From NCBI GenBank assembly GCA_026125285.1, contig JAHCLO010000005.1, positions 62,001 to 126,000 on the forward strand: 64,000 bases of DNA, read 5' to 3'. The position numbers were made by a program, and so were the translations under genes. The notes below the pieces were generated by a model, which saw only the letters and a list, made by a program, of their open reading frames with translations, did not search any database and was not told where the DNA came from. The stretch comes from Verrucomicrobiia bacterium (GTDB lineage Bacteria > Verrucomicrobiota > Verrucomicrobiia > Limisphaerales > JADLHS01). Position 1 is the stretch's first letter. Each line of letters begins with the position of its first letter. Shown piece by piece: positions 24,929 to 34,421 of the stretch.

Positions 24929-26656
24929 TCATTCAGTTGGCTTGCGTGATGCATCCAATGGAGTTGTGGTTTCTGTCTTTGTCGGGCCGCAGTCGAACTG
25001 TCCGTTTAGATTCGGTCCGCCCGCAGCAGTAAACCCCATGCTGGAGCCATTGTCCGATTGACTGACCCAGAACGAATAGAGGCTGCCTCGTTTGAGATGG
25101 AAGCGGAACCTGACTGTCTTTCCGGCCAGCGCCGAGATATTCTCGATTCCTCGCCATCGCGCCATGACTGAGGTTGAGTCGGTCGTCATCGGGATGCTTT
25201 TATCGAGCGTGAACGGCGGGATGATTTGCCGGGCTTCATCCAACGCCTCAACGCGCAACTCACCCGCAGCCGTGGCGGCGTTTAAGAACAGGTGCGTTCC
25301 GGTGAATTTCACCGGGCGAGTGGTCAGTGTGCCGGTCGTGTCCGTTTCCATGGAGGCAAATCCATCGCGGCGCAGGATGGCGAGACCGGTGCCGCCGCCG
25401 GCATCCCGGTTTGCCGCCGACCCGGTGCGACCGCTGACGTAGAAGTAGAGATTGCTTCCGACAATCAAACAACAACCACCCGCCGACTGCACGTTGCCCC
25501 AATTCCAATCTCCTGTTCTTTCCGAAACTGGAATGAATGGCTGCCGCCACGGACGATCCCAATGAAAACCGTCGCGGCTGAATCCTACGAAAATGGAGTT
25601 TGGCTTGGGCCGGCCCGTGGGAACGTTGTTGTCGCCGCGCCAGATGGTGAACAGGCCGAGCAGGAGGCTCTCGTAACCGACGGCATCAAGGTTGTAGAGT
25701 TGCGGCGTCACGTTCAAATCGTCACGCAATGGGTCCAACCGGTCGGATGCAATCCACAAAACGGGTTCGTCGGCGCGCGTCCATTGCGGCCCCTCAACCA
25801 GATCGGTCACCTCCCAGTAACGACGGGCACGTACATTTTCCCACTTGGTTTTCAAGCTGTAGCTCCAGACTTGGCGTATGGGATTGTAAAAGACCGTCGT
25901 CCGGTCTTCCGCCGGCGCCGTTCTCAAAACCGGCGGCCCCCAGTGGATTCCGTCAGCAGAAAAATGCACGGACAATCCCCAACTCTTTCCGTCGTAGTGC
26001 GAGCGAAACATCTTGTAACGCCGCCGGGCGTCAGGCTCCCGCGAATCCAGCCAGACGGTCGAAGAATCGCGCTTGTCCGGCTGCACAACATTGGTTTCCG
26101 GCTTGACGTCGAGCGACGGTTTTTCCCATTCCAAGCCATCCTTCGAAGTCGCATAGCTCGTGGAATGTGCGTAGCCGCTCATATACCACATTTTAAAAAG
26201 TCGGTCGTGGTCGTCGTACCAAACGCCGTCGCTGAATGGCATCGCCATTGGCCCCCTGCCCTCGATTTCCCAAGGTTTGTCCGGCTTCAGCACCGGGTTG
26301 TTGGTATAAAACTCGACGGCGTGAAACACGCGCTTCAAGGTGGTGCTTTCAATCAGAAAGTCGTCCACAAAGAGCTGGCGGCCCACATCAATCGGAACAA
26401 CCGGCGGTCGCTCGGTCAGGTAGGGAACCAACATCGGTTCACGACCGCGAAAGGTCGAAGTCGGCGGCGATACAAAACGCGGGATGCCATTGAAGAGCAA
26501 AACCGGGGAATCCGAAGCCGACGGCTCGGCGTCAACAAAGTTGGGCGGCAATACCGCAAGCATTACAGCCCACAAGGCGAGTGGCCGCCGAACCCGGCAC
26601 GATACCGCTGCCGGGATGCACAAAGAGGCGTCTGCGCCTTTGGTCACTCCTGTCAT
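24929..26656 (-). CDS. Secreted GH32/GH43-like propeller protein (FVDDFLI type)
   Basis: The protein has about 575 residues from ATG 26656 (26665 and further upstream are alternatives) with a signal segment ending near NFVDAEPS. VGRQLFVDDFLIEST opens the same propeller domain as the protein at 21118-22602. Propeller blade-like segments follow (RLFKMWYMSGY, ATSKDGLEWEKP, RSHYDGKSW, FSADGIHWGPP, FSRDGFHWDRP), with 'DG.W' turns resembling Asp-boxes. The C-terminus (TRPVKFTGTHLFLNAATAAGE, KTVRFRFHLKRGSLYSF) matches the beta-sandwich of its paralogues. Function is unknown beyond probable glycan recognition or hydrolysis. The final ~40 residues are polar and low in complexity. Confidence 0.72.
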   Translation of the reverse strand: MTGVTKGADASLCIPAAVSCRVRRPLALWAVMLAVLPPNFVDAEPSASDSPVLLFNGIPRFVSPPTSTFRGREPMLVPYLTERPPVVPIDVGRQLFVDDFLIESTTLKRVFHAVEFYTNNPVLKPDKPWEIEGRGPMAMPFSDGVWYDDHDRLFKMWYMSGYAHSTSYATSKDGLEWEKPSLDVKPETNVVQPDKRDSSTVWLDSREPDARRRYKMFRSHYDGKSWGLSVHFSADGIHWGPPVLRTAPAEDRTTVFYNPIRQVWSYSLKTKWENVRARRYWEVTDLVEGPQWTRADEPVLWIASDRLDPLRDDLNVTPQLYNLDAVGYESLLLGLFTIWRGDNNVPTGRPKPNSIFVGFSRDGFHWDRPWRQPFIPVSERTGDWNWGNVQSAGGCCLIVGSNLYFYVSGRTGSAANRDAGGGTGLAILRRDGFASMETDTTGTLTTRPVKFTGTHLFLNAATAAGELRVEALDEARQIIPPFTLDKSIPMTTDSTSVMARWRGIENISALAGKTVRFRFHLKRGSLYSFWVSQSDNGSSMGFTAAGGPNLNGQFDCGPTKTETTTPLDASRKPTE

Positions 26657-26739
26657 CTCAAGCATCCGAAGACAGCGCTTCAACAAACCAACCGACAGGA
26701 GAAGCGAGTGAGCAGCATTCTCACAATTGCGCTTTCCGC

Positions 26740-26811
26740 GTAGCCGCCAGCATGAGGCGGCGGAAAGCCTCGAAAAAATGCCCTCATTCACCTCGTTACA
26801 TCGGCGGCTAC
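26740..26811. repeat. Intergenic hairpin with GTAGCCGCC/GGCGGCTAC ends
   Basis: GTAGCCGCC (26740-26748) is complemented by GGCGGCTAC (26803-26811), enclosing a second G/C-rich inverted pair around AGGCGGCGGAAAGCCT. This is in the 287-bp gap between a propeller gene and the pseudopilin. Similar 'TCGTAGCCGCCG...' repeats are, as far as I recall, common between genes of Verrucomicrobia. Confidence 0.5.
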
Positions 26812-26837
26812 GAGTTTTGAAACCATCTCCAGTCAGT

Positions 26838-26915
26838 TATGCCTCCGCGTTGTGATGCGTGGTAATGTCGTATGGAACAGCAAAGCCTGTTCCCTGGTGA
26901 AAACATCCTTGTCAT
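26838..26915. repeat. Repeat copy 2 (leader segment behind a pilin gene)
   Basis: Counterpart of 24680-24745. It lies about 40-115 bp downstream of the pseudopilin stop on the minus strand and before the propeller gene. Its match to the deleted pilin locus shows how that locus arose. Confidence 0.5.
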
Positions 26916-26952
26916 CTGAAACCGGCGCTCTGCTGGTGTTCCCATCCTGAGC

Positions 26953-27750
26953 TCATCGGGCGTTGATCAACTCGTAATCCTCATTCACCAGATGTTGCGT
27001 GGGGGCTCGCGCCGTCGGGGCGCGCATAACGGCGCTGTTCACATGACCGTCCGCGAACCCGAGGTTCAAGTTGTATCCATCACGCTCGCTGTGAATCTGG
27101 GTATGGCGAAAGTGAGCCGGCGAATTGCCGATGGTGTAGTACTCGGGGAACACGATGGTAAAATCGCCGCCCATGGCCAGCCGCGAAGGCCGGAATATCT
27201 GGCTGAGGTTGGCGTTAAACAAATTGACCCGGGCACTGACCGCAAGGATGGGATGGGCGGGCTGGCTGGCATCATAGAGGAACGCGTTGTACAAGTAACT
27301 GCTGCCATAGCGATCAAAGAAGCTGACTCCGTTATCCAAACCCGATCCAGCGCCCGGCCGGTAACCTTTGCGATCAAGGGGACATTCGGCCACAACCTGG
27401 CCGAGATAGGGCTCCAAGATTCGCGGGTTGTTGTCGGGTGGGCCCCACAGGTTGCTGGTGCGCTTGCCGAAAATGTACGCGCGGTTATTCCAAGCCAGAC
27501 TCTCGGGGTTGGCTTTGCTGGCAGTAGAAGTGTAGCTGGGAAACAGATCGTTGTGGTCCGAAGTATAAGTGGTGGCGGCGATGGCGAGCTGGCGCAACGC
27601 GGAACTGCATTGCGTGGTCATGGCCCGGCGCTTGGCCTTGCTCAAGGCCGGCAACAGCATCGCGGCGAGAATGGCGATGATGGCAATCACCACGAGCAAT
27701 TCAATCAGTGTAAAACCACCCGACGGACGGTCCTTGGTCTCAGTCATCAT
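26953..27750 (-). CDS. Type II secretion-type pseudopilin (prepilin leader [10 protein letters not shown])
   Basis: The 265-residue protein has a short basic leader ([11 protein letters not shown]) and then [19 protein letters not shown], a prepilin peptidase site (cleavage after Gly, methylated Phe) followed by the N-terminal helix of pilins and pseudopilins. The globular part contains [15 protein letters not shown] and the late GFADGHVN motif typical of the expanded verrucomicrobial and planctomycete 'DUF1559/H-X9-DG' pseudopilins. Starts at 27750 or 27747 are equivalent. These proteins are often encoded beside secreted enzymes, as here, and may belong to a type II secretion-like or surface structure; no secretion ATPase is nearby. 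Confidence 0.85.
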   Translation of the reverse strand: MMTETKDRPSGGFTLIELLVVIAIIAILAAMLLPALSKAKRRAMTTQCSSALRQLAIAATTYTSDHNDLFPSYTSTASKANPESLAWNNRAYIFGKRTSNLWGPPDNNPRILEPYLGQVVAECPLDRKGYRPGAGSGLDNGVSFFDRYGSSYLYNAFLYDASQPAHPILAVSARVNLFNANLSQIFRPSRLAMGGDFTIVFPEYYTIGNSPAHFRHTQIHSERDGYNLNLGFADGHVNSAVMRAPTARAPTQHLVNEDYELINAR

Positions 27751-27819
27751 AACACCCGGTCCATCAAAACTGCGCGGTCGCTTTGTCTGAAATCGCTCAT
27801 GCAGCCGCGAGGTGAATTT

Positions 27820-27854
27820 GCCGGTTTGAGCGGTAACCACCCACCCAAACCGGC
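27820..27854 (-). terminator. Hairpin after the LamG-type gene
   Basis: GCCGGTTTG (27820-27828) pairs perfectly with CAAACCGGC (27846-27854), a 9-bp stem with a 17-base loop. It starts 20 bp past the stop codon of the minus-strand LamG-type gene. No strong T-run follows, so the terminator call rests on position and stem. Confidence 0.45.
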
Positions 27855-27873
27855 CTCAACCCACCGCAAAGCA

Positions 27874-30800
27874 TCAAGGCTGAACGAGCCGGAAGAACAG
27901 GTTAGCCGGCCCAATGGTCACGCTCACGGGACTCGATTGGCCGTTCGGGACATCGGTCCAGCCTGCGGGATTCGTTGCATCAGGATTCTGCTGCAACACG
28001 AATCCCGGGGCGCTCCAAGACAGCACGAGCGTGTTGCCATCCCGCATGAATTCGAGCAGAGGCGCTTCGATGACCGGCTGGAGCGGCACGGTGCGTACCG
28101 TGATGTCATCAAGATAATAGACCGTGCTGGCAATCGCCGTCCCGAAGAACAGCCGGTCTATGATGTTATCCGGCGTGCCGAAGGACGGAATCGCCATCCA
28201 CTCGCCGTCGTTGACCCGGCCCCGCGCGGTGGTTCCATTCCACTCCAGATTGAACTTGTTCCACTGGTTGGGTGGTACCGCCAGACCGGGGCCATTCCAC
28301 ACGCCATCGTAGGCCCGCCAGCCAACAAAATCCCAGCCCGCGGTATCCCACGCGGCCAGTTTCCCAATACCATTCCAGAGCAGTTGCGTGGTGTTGTTGA
28401 ACGTGGCGCCGCGGGCCAGACCGACGGCGGCCACATTGTTGTCTCCGCCCGGAGTCCACAAATAGAACTCAATGTCCAATCCCGTTTCCCCCGCCCGGAA
28501 CTGACGGCTGCCGAACAACGCGCTCAAGGTGGGAGTCCCGCCCGAGGCCAGACGATCAATTGCCAGATAGTTGTTTCCCGCGTAGGCGGCGTCGGGACCA
28601 CCCGCAAACGGACCGGTCATCACTTCCACGAAGAATGAGGTGGAGACGTAGGTGCCCACTTCCGGATCGTCCGCATTCGGCGGGCCCGCCACGGGGCTGT
28701 TTTCAAACCCGTCACGGAACAGAACCAGCGGCAGCACCGGCAGGAGGCCGGTTTCATACCGGACCACAGACCAGCGCGTCTCCGCCAGACCACTGCCGGA
28801 GGAGAAAGCGTCTCCAAACAGGAAACGTGGCGCCGCGCCCGTGCCGTCGGGAACTTCGCTACGGAGCAGCGGGGCCGGGGTGAGGTTGATGCCGTTGACA
28901 TACACTCGCACCCCACCTTCGCCCCCGCCCGCAAGCGGATCAAACAGCATTTGGTAGGTGTTATACTGCGCCGGATTGACCGGCAGCGCCGTATCCAAAC
29001 GGGTTTCACCGCCCGGCGTCAGGATATACACGCCCGCGGGAGGCAGACCACCACCCCCAACACTGAGACGGATGGACCAGATGCTTTGACCGTCATAGAC
29101 GGTGATCTGCGCATCGCTCGTTGAGGACTGACTGACCACCCTGCCACGCGCTGTGGCGGTCCAACCGCGCGGATCCATCAGATGATCGAGTAGCAGCGGT
29201 AGGGCATAGTGCGCCTGCTGACTGGTGCTGGTCCCAATCCTCCAGTATTTTTCGTCGTCTTCGCCGCTGCCCACCGTGGGGACGCCATCGGCCACCAACT
29301 CGAAACCGCTGGCGGTGGGATCATCATTGCCGGACGTTTCCACAAACGCAGGTTCCGGCACCGAACTCAGCCAAGCGCGAATATCATCCAGATAATACAC
29401 CGTGCCGCCGCCGCCGCTCCGGGAGTGGACTCCTTGAATTGTGGTTACGGGCGGCACCCGCACGGCGCCAACGCCATCGGCGGTGCGAACCACAACTTGA
29501 TCACCGCCCAAGACGTATTCCACTTCAAACTTCATCCATTGGCCCGGGGTATGGAACAACCCAGTATCAATGTGCGATGTGCCGTCATAGACCGTGATCT
29601 TGTAGCCGTCGGCCACGCCCCAGAATGTCACCTGATAGAAGATGGTGGCCGTTCCATTGTGCATCATGAATTGGGGCAGGCCGGCTTCCCAGTAAATCCA
29701 CGCCTCCACATGGATGCGGTCCCGGTTTGCGGCCGTGGCGGTCGAGGTGAACAACGGATAAACGAAGTCCAGCCGCGTGCCGCTGGCGGGCCGGTTTAGA
29801 TACAGATGCTGCGTGCCGCTTCTTGCCGGGGGCTGGTCGGTATCCGTTACAACGGCGGCGGTCCCGGTCGCAAGATAAGAACCAACCTGCGCCGGACCAG
29901 GCACGACACCCACGGCGCCGGCCTCGAAGTCATCACCAAAGACTTGCCAGCGAACCGAAGGGGGAATGGGACTGCGCGCCGCCGGATGCACTCCGGTTTC
30001 AAACCGAACCTCAGCCCAGCGGGTTGCGGAGGCCGAACCCGAGGCAGTGCTGTTATCACCGAAGCGGACTTGGGGCGAAAGCGCGCCGGCCTCGGGAACT
30101 TCGGCGCGGGTGATCGGTTGGGCGGTCAAGTTGAAGCCATTGACGTAAACCCGAACCCCGCCGCGTTCCTCATCGGCGATTGGATCAAAGATCATTTGGC
30201 AGGTGTTGTAATCGGACGGCGCCACCGGCGTGTCCGCACTGTCCAACCGCTGGAGGCCGGAGGACGTACGCAGATAAAGGCCGCGTTCGGGGAGCCCGGT
30301 CGCACCGGAACTCAACTGCAAGCTCCAGACGCTTTCGGAATCCACCACGGTGAGTTCCGCGTCCGCCGGGGCGCCGTCCACCAAGCGCACCATTGCCGTC
30401 GCGGTCCACCCAGCGGGAGCGGCAAAGTAATCCTGGGCCACAGCGGCTTGATAAGCCGCCCGGCCATTGGCAGCCGCCTCGATCTGCCAATGCGCAACGC
30501 CATCGTCGCCCGGACCGGTGGCCGTCGTCCCTTCTGCGTCGAGGACAAAACCGTTCCCGGTCGGGTTCTCGCTGCCGGAAGTGACAATGGCAGGCAATTC
30601 GGGGAACGGGGTGGCAACAACCGTGATTTCATCCAGATAATAAACGGTGCCGGCGATCAGTGTGGAGAAGAAGACCCGGTCCACCAGATTGCCAGGCGAA
30701 CCGAAGCGTCCGATCGGCATCGGGTCGCCGTCGTTGACTTTTCCGGTAGCCTTAAGCCCATCCCAATGAATCTGGATTTTGTTCCAAGCCTCGGAAACCA

Positions 30801-32073
30801 GCGGCGTTCCGGGACCGTGCCACTGTCCATCGTAATAACGCCAGCCCAGAAAATCCCAGCCTTCCGTCCCCCAGGCATCCAATTGTCCAAATCCGTTCCA
30901 GAGGAGTTGGGTGGCACCATCAATCGCGGTGCCGCGGGAAAGGCCGGCCACGGCTCCGTTATTGGGTACGTCGGCCACCCACAGATGAAACTCAATATCA
31001 AGCTTGGCGCTGTTGGCAGCCAGTGCGCCACCTTCGAACAGGGCGCTGAGCGTGGGTGTGCCTCCTTTTGTGCGATCAATCATGGCATACTGCTCCCCCG
31101 CATACGCTCCCGCGGGACCGCCATCAACGGGGCCGTCCAGCACCTGGACGAAGGTGGAGGCCGCAGCATAACTGCCCACCTCAGGATCGGTCGCACCGGG
31201 CGGGGGCGTATTGACCGTTTGAATCCACAGCGCACCCTGCCCCAACCGGGCCAGAGCGGAATCGGTAACCGCTGAAACCCGACGATGGACAACGCCGTCT
31301 TGTGCGCCGTCCCCAGCGAACTTATCAGTGATGGTTTCGCCGCTGTCCCCCTCGAAATCATAATAGACCGCCAATTCACCTTCTGCTGGGGTAACGAGTC
31401 CGATGGCGCTCTGCGTAACCAAAGCTTGAATCTCCGCGGCACTTAACGCGCGTCCCAGCACCAGGACATTATCCACATAGCCGATGAGTTGTTCGTTGGC
31501 AGTACCACCGGTGTCATGAGGGTCTTCGCCAACACGCAAGTCCTGGGTCATCGCCACCGGGCCGCTTCCGGCGATGCCAGAGGCCACCGCTGTCCCGTTG
31601 AAGTAGATGGTTACCTGACCATCGTCGTAAGTGACCGCATAATGATGGTAGCCAGGATTGTTCATACCCGCCGGTGGCGATGGTGTGACGGTGACGACGT
31701 TGTTGATGATGGCCCGGATCCCAGTAATCGAGGTGCCGCGCGGGTCCATATCAAGAATCAGGCGATCGGCCATGACACCGCCCGAACCCCGGTAACTGCT
31801 GAAGAGGCGAGTGAAATCAGCCGGCACTTCCCGGTTGTCCACGTGGATGGCCAGCGTGAACGCGGCGCCGAGCGACATCGTGCCGGGGATTTCCAGCGTG
31901 CTAAAGGGCGGCATGGCCAGCGCTGGCGGACCGGCCTCACTGTTCTCGAAGCCATCGTGGAATAGCACGACCGGATCGGGGTTGGGTTGGGCTGAGAGGG
32001 GGCCGAGGGGACAACAAGCAGTGACTGCGACCGCAAGGAGGGACAACGGACGGAGTGTGATCATACGTTTCAT
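27874..32073 (-). CDS. Large secreted LamG/concanavalin-like modular protein with mirrored domains
   Basis: The protein has 1,399 residues from ATG 32073 (MKRMITLRPLSLLAVAV, signal peptide). After a LamG-type lectin fold (about 50-250; GYHHYAVTYDDGQVTIYFNG, YVDNVLVLGRALSAAEIQ) come five jelly-roll-like modules. Module A (about 296-484, DPEVGSY ... VYYLDEITV) and its repeat A' (about 1135-1325, DPEVGTY ... VYYLDDITV) enclose B (about 495-690, TSGSENPTGNGF) and B' (about 910-1110, TSGNDDPTASGF), with one central C module. The order is LamG-A-B-C-B'-A'. The C-terminus (about 1331-1399) ends FFRLVQP, a tail shared with the 4,058-residue protein. It probably binds glycans at the cell surface. A possible operator lies about 75-105 bp upstream, next to the hybrid regulator gene. 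Confidence 0.82.
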   Translation of the reverse strand: MKRMITLRPLSLLAVAVTACCPLGPLSAQPNPDPVVLFHDGFENSEAGPPALAMPPFSTLEIPGTMSLGAAFTLAIHVDNREVPADFTRLFSSYRGSGGVMADRLILDMDPRGTSITGIRAIINNVVTVTPSPPAGMNNPGYHHYAVTYDDGQVTIYFNGTAVASGIAGSGPVAMTQDLRVGEDPHDTGGTANEQLIGYVDNVLVLGRALSAAEIQALVTQSAIGLVTPAEGELAVYYDFEGDSGETITDKFAGDGAQDGVVHRRVSAVTDSALARLGQGALWIQTVNTPPPGATDPEVGSYAAASTFVQVLDGPVDGGPAGAYAGEQYAMIDRTKGGTPTLSALFEGGALAANSAKLDIEFHLWVADVPNNGAVAGLSRGTAIDGATQLLWNGFGQLDAWGTEGWDFLGWRYYDGQWHGPGTPLVSEAWNKIQIHWDGLKATGKVNDGDPMPIGRFGSPGNLVDRVFFSTLIAGTVYYLDEITVVATPFPELPAIVTSGSENPTGNGFVLDAEGTTATGPGDDGVAHWQIEAAANGRAAYQAAVAQDYFAAPAGWTATAMVRLVDGAPADAELTVVDSESVWSLQLSSGATGLPERGLYLRTSSGLQRLDSADTPVAPSDYNTCQMIFDPIADEERGGVRVYVNGFNLTAQPITRAEVPEAGALSPQVRFGDNSTASGSASATRWAEVRFETGVHPAARSPIPPSVRWQVFGDDFEAGAVGVVPGPAQVGSYLATGTAAVVTDTDQPPARSGTQHLYLNRPASGTRLDFVYPLFTSTATAANRDRIHVEAWIYWEAGLPQFMMHNGTATIFYQVTFWGVADGYKITVYDGTSHIDTGLFHTPGQWMKFEVEYVLGGDQVVVRTADGVGAVRVPPVTTIQGVHSRSGGGGTVYYLDDIRAWLSSVPEPAFVETSGNDDPTASGFELVADGVPTVGSGEDDEKYWRIGTSTSQQAHYALPLLLDHLMDPRGWTATARGRVVSQSSTSDAQITVYDGQSIWSIRLSVGGGGLPPAGVYILTPGGETRLDTALPVNPAQYNTYQMLFDPLAGGGEGGVRVYVNGINLTPAPLLRSEVPDGTGAAPRFLFGDAFSSGSGLAETRWSVVRYETGLLPVLPLVLFRDGFENSPVAGPPNADDPEVGTYVSTSFFVEVMTGPFAGGPDAAYAGNNYLAIDRLASGGTPTLSALFGSRQFRAGETGLDIEFYLWTPGGDNNVAAVGLARGATFNNTTQLLWNGIGKLAAWDTAGWDFVGWRAYDGVWNGPGLAVPPNQWNKFNLEWNGTTARGRVNDGEWMAIPSFGTPDNIIDRLFFGTAIASTVYYLDDITVRTVPLQPVIEAPLLEFMRDGNTLVLSWSAPGFVLQQNPDATNPAGWTDVPNGQSSPVSVTIGPANLFFRLVQP

Positions 32074-32147
32074 AACGGTTTGATTCTTATTCGCCAACAA
32101 CCAAGGTGAACGATGCGACTTTACGCCGGCCCGCCCGCGGCCCAAAA

Positions 32148-32178
32148 GGAGTTTTTACTTGCCTCTTTTGGGAACATG
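32148..32178 (-). promoter_or_regulatory. Candidate operator, copy 1 (upstream of LamG-type gene)
   Basis: Read on the minus strand, this 31-bp stretch contains AAGAGGCAAGTAAAAACT and matches 33371-33401 at 24 of 31 positions by eye. It lies 75-105 bp before the ATG of the LamG-type gene, just downstream of the GntR/LacI-type regulator gene. It is a candidate binding site for that regulator. Confidence 0.5.
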
Positions 32179-32218
32179 TTGAAGTGCGAACACTGAGGCG
32201 GATCGCGCGGCAGAGTAC

Positions 32219-33289
32219 TTAACCCAGCGTGCGCCCTTTGATGAAGGTCGGCATGATGGTGTAATCCTTGATTTGCGTATCGCCTTGCACAATGCCCATC
32301 ACCACGCGCGAAATCTTCGTCGCCAGGGCTTGGTGGCTGTGCGAATAACGCGCCACGCTCGGCACCACGTCTTCCAGAAAGGAATCATCGTCCCGCGAAA
32401 TCAGTGCCACGTCCTGCGGCACGCGCACTCCAGTGCTCAACAAATGCCCCAATACGGTCAGCACATGCCGCGCCCTTGAAATGAGAAAGGCAGTCGGCGG
32501 CTGTGGTCGCGAGAGCAGATGGTCCACCCGGGCACAAATACTGGCCACACTGCCGTCGTGCTCCTGCACGCTCCCCACCACCTCCGGCAGCTTGGCGTCA
32601 GCCACCGCCCGGCTAAAACTGGACATGGTAATCAAATCACCAGCCGGACCGGGCGCGGGAGTCAGCAGCACCAGGCGGCGATGGGCGCGGGATATGAATT
32701 GGTTCACCGCATGTTGACACACTGCGGCGTAATCCCGGTCCACCGCCGGCAGCCGGATCCCCTCGTAACAGGAGCCCACCACCACACACGGCAGCTCGCG
32801 CGTGGCAAACCATTGCTGCATGGACCGGGTGGGACCGAACAACACCCACCCGGCTGGCCGCATCGTTTTGGTCAGACTTTCCAGTCCGTGATTGCCGCCA
32901 CCCCGATACGGCGCCCGGCTGACATGCGTCTCCAGCACATAGCCGGCCTCGGTCAAATGCTCGCGCAGGCGGTTGATGAGGTAGATCGCCAGCGGATTGA
33001 GCGATTCCGGTGGCAGGGGCAGCAGCGTCAGCACCCGGTTGCTGCTGCCAGCGCCCGGCGTCGCCCGGCGATCCGCAATCCGCCGCCGCCGCCCCTGGCT
33101 ACACTTGATGAACCCTTTTCGGCCCAGTTGTTGCAGCGCGGCCCGCAAGGTCTTGCGGCTCACGTGGAGTTGCGCGCACAATTCATGTTCCCCGGGCAGC
33201 CAGGAGGCCCAGCGGCCCGATTCAATTTCTTCGACCAGCACAGCCGCGGTCTGGGACACCAACGACACTTTTTGCGGTAAGCGGTTCAT
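32219..33289 (-). CDS. GntR/LacI hybrid transcriptional regulator
   Basis: The 356-residue protein has an N-terminal GntR-type winged helix (about residues 10-75: AAVLVEEIESGRW, LPGEHELCAQLHVSRKTLRAAL) instead of a LacI helix-turn-helix. A LacI-type periplasmic-binding domain follows (about 85-350: VVVGSCYEGIRLPAVDRDYA, ALISRDDDSFLEDVVPS). Such hybrids (AraR-like layout) usually sense a sugar and regulate its use. It is divergent from the pseudopilin at 33455 and just upstream of the LamG-type gene, and the shared 31-bp motif is present in both flanks. The sugar is unknown, but sugar operons on both sides make a local role likely. Confidence 0.85.
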   Translation of the reverse strand: MNRLPQKVSLVSQTAAVLVEEIESGRWASWLPGEHELCAQLHVSRKTLRAALQQLGRKGFIKCSQGRRRRIADRRATPGAGSSNRVLTLLPLPPESLNPLAIYLINRLREHLTEAGYVLETHVSRAPYRGGGNHGLESLTKTMRPAGWVLFGPTRSMQQWFATRELPCVVVGSCYEGIRLPAVDRDYAAVCQHAVNQFISRAHRRLVLLTPAPGPAGDLITMSSFSRAVADAKLPEVVGSVQEHDGSVASICARVDHLLSRPQPPTAFLISRARHVLTVLGHLLSTGVRVPQDVALISRDDDSFLEDVVPSVARYSHSHQALATKISRVVMGIVQGDTQIKDYTIMPTFIKGRTLG

Positions 33290-33370
33290 CTTACTTGGAA
33301 CAAGGAATCGTCGGCCACTTCACTAAAGTCATCCCCAGTTATCACACCAAATATCCACTTCAGCAAGAAA

Positions 33371-33401
33371 CATGTCTCCGCAAGAGGCAAGTGAAAACTG
33401 C
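33371..33401 (+). promoter_or_regulatory. Candidate operator, copy 2 (regulator/pseudopilin intergenic region)
   Basis: The sequence begins CATGTCTCCGCAAGAGGCAA and continues GTGAAAACTGC; the strongest shared block with 32148-32178 is AAGAGGCAAGTRAAAACT. It lies between the divergent regulator (start 33289) and pseudopilin (start 33455) genes, so it could serve autoregulation and control of the plus-strand genes. A non-regulatory explanation, such as shared promoter elements, is possible. Confidence 0.5.
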
Positions 33402-33454
33402 TTTCGGCCAGACTCAACAAAGCGCAAGCTGCCCACGTTGCCATAAGAAACACC

Positions 33455-34243
33455 ATGAAAGCCTTTCGCCATTTTAGCGCTGGTTTCACGCTAATCGAGT
33501 TGCTCGTGGTCATCGCGATTATCGCGATTCTGGCGGGCATGCTCCTGCCCGCGCTTTCCCGCGCCAAACGCGCCTCCCATCAGGCTGCCTGTTCCTCCAA
33601 CCTGCGCCAGATGGGCATCTCCATTCAGCTTTATGCCTTGGATCGCAACGACCAGATGCCGGGTCTCTGGGAGCGGCCCATCAGCGCGAATCCGATACCC
33701 GGGGCGGCCGGTCGCGGCCGCGGTTACACCATGTTCGGCCTGCTCCTGAGCCAGACGCGAATCCCCATGACGGCCTTTCGCTGTCCCGCTGACCGTCGTC
33801 AGTATGAGTTGACGGAGGAGAATTTCTGGCAACTGCTGCCCACGCAGGTGAACGATTGGGAGAAGTTGGTGCAGTTTGACTACTCGGCCAATGCCGTCGG
33901 TTACGGCATGGCGCAACGGCGCGTGCCGTGGTCCCTGCCGGATCTCGGCCCGTTACCGACTTCAAACATTCGTCGTCCCTCAACCACCTATCTGGTCTGG
34001 GATGGTCACATCCCCACATGGAACATCGCCGGCGGTTATCAGTCACTCAAGACTTCCCTCGAGGGGTTCCAGACCAATCCCCAAAGCTGGGCTTACCATC
34101 TGGAAACCACTTTCCGCCACTCCGGCACCAAGGACCGCAAGAACATTCGCCGCGGTCCCAATTCCGTGCTGGCGGATGGGCATGTCGAAGCCAAGATTGA
34201 TTTTCTGGGGCTCGAAGAGGATAACTTCAATCTGCCCCGGTAA
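33455..34243 (+). CDS. Type II secretion-type pseudopilin
   Basis: The 262-residue protein has a short leader ([10 protein letters not shown]), the prepilin site and helix [37 protein letters not shown] after the helix, and the late [13 protein letters not shown] motif. It is paralogous to the pseudopilin at 26953-27750. It is the first plus-strand gene after the hybrid regulator and precedes the sialidase/propeller fusion gene by about 180 bp, so the two may be co-regulated. No pilus or type II secretion machinery gene is in the window. Confidence 0.85.
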   Translation: MKAFRHFSAGFTLIELLVVIAIIAILAGMLLPALSRAKRASHQAACSSNLRQMGISIQLYALDRNDQMPGLWERPISANPIPGAAGRGRGYTMFGLLLSQTRIPMTAFRCPADRRQYELTEENFWQLLPTQVNDWEKLVQFDYSANAVGYGMAQRRVPWSLPDLGPLPTSNIRRPSTTYLVWDGHIPTWNIAGGYQSLKTSLEGFQTNPQSWAYHLETTFRHSGTKDRKNIRRGPNSVLADGHVEAKIDFLGLEEDNFNLPR

Positions 34244-34421
34244 GACGAGATGCCACCCATTCGTGACGGAAAGGCGGAATGAACCTGACTACCCCATTGG
34301 AGGAAATGTCACGGCGTGATCCTGCCGCTCGTCGCTCATGCCGTGAATTTGATACACCTCATCCTGCGGCGGGGCTGGCATGGCCTCAGATCGTAACCGA
34401 CAATTCATCAGCACCAATTCA

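Noticed and set aside
25292..26743. 483-residue plus-strand frame opposite a propeller gene
   Set aside because: It lacks any recognisable motif and is fully explained by codon bias of the opposite strand, where the secreted protein is clear.
33455..34243. Functional type IV pilus locus
   Set aside because: Only pseudopilin-like proteins are present; no assembly ATPase, platform protein, secretin or prepilin peptidase gene is in the window.
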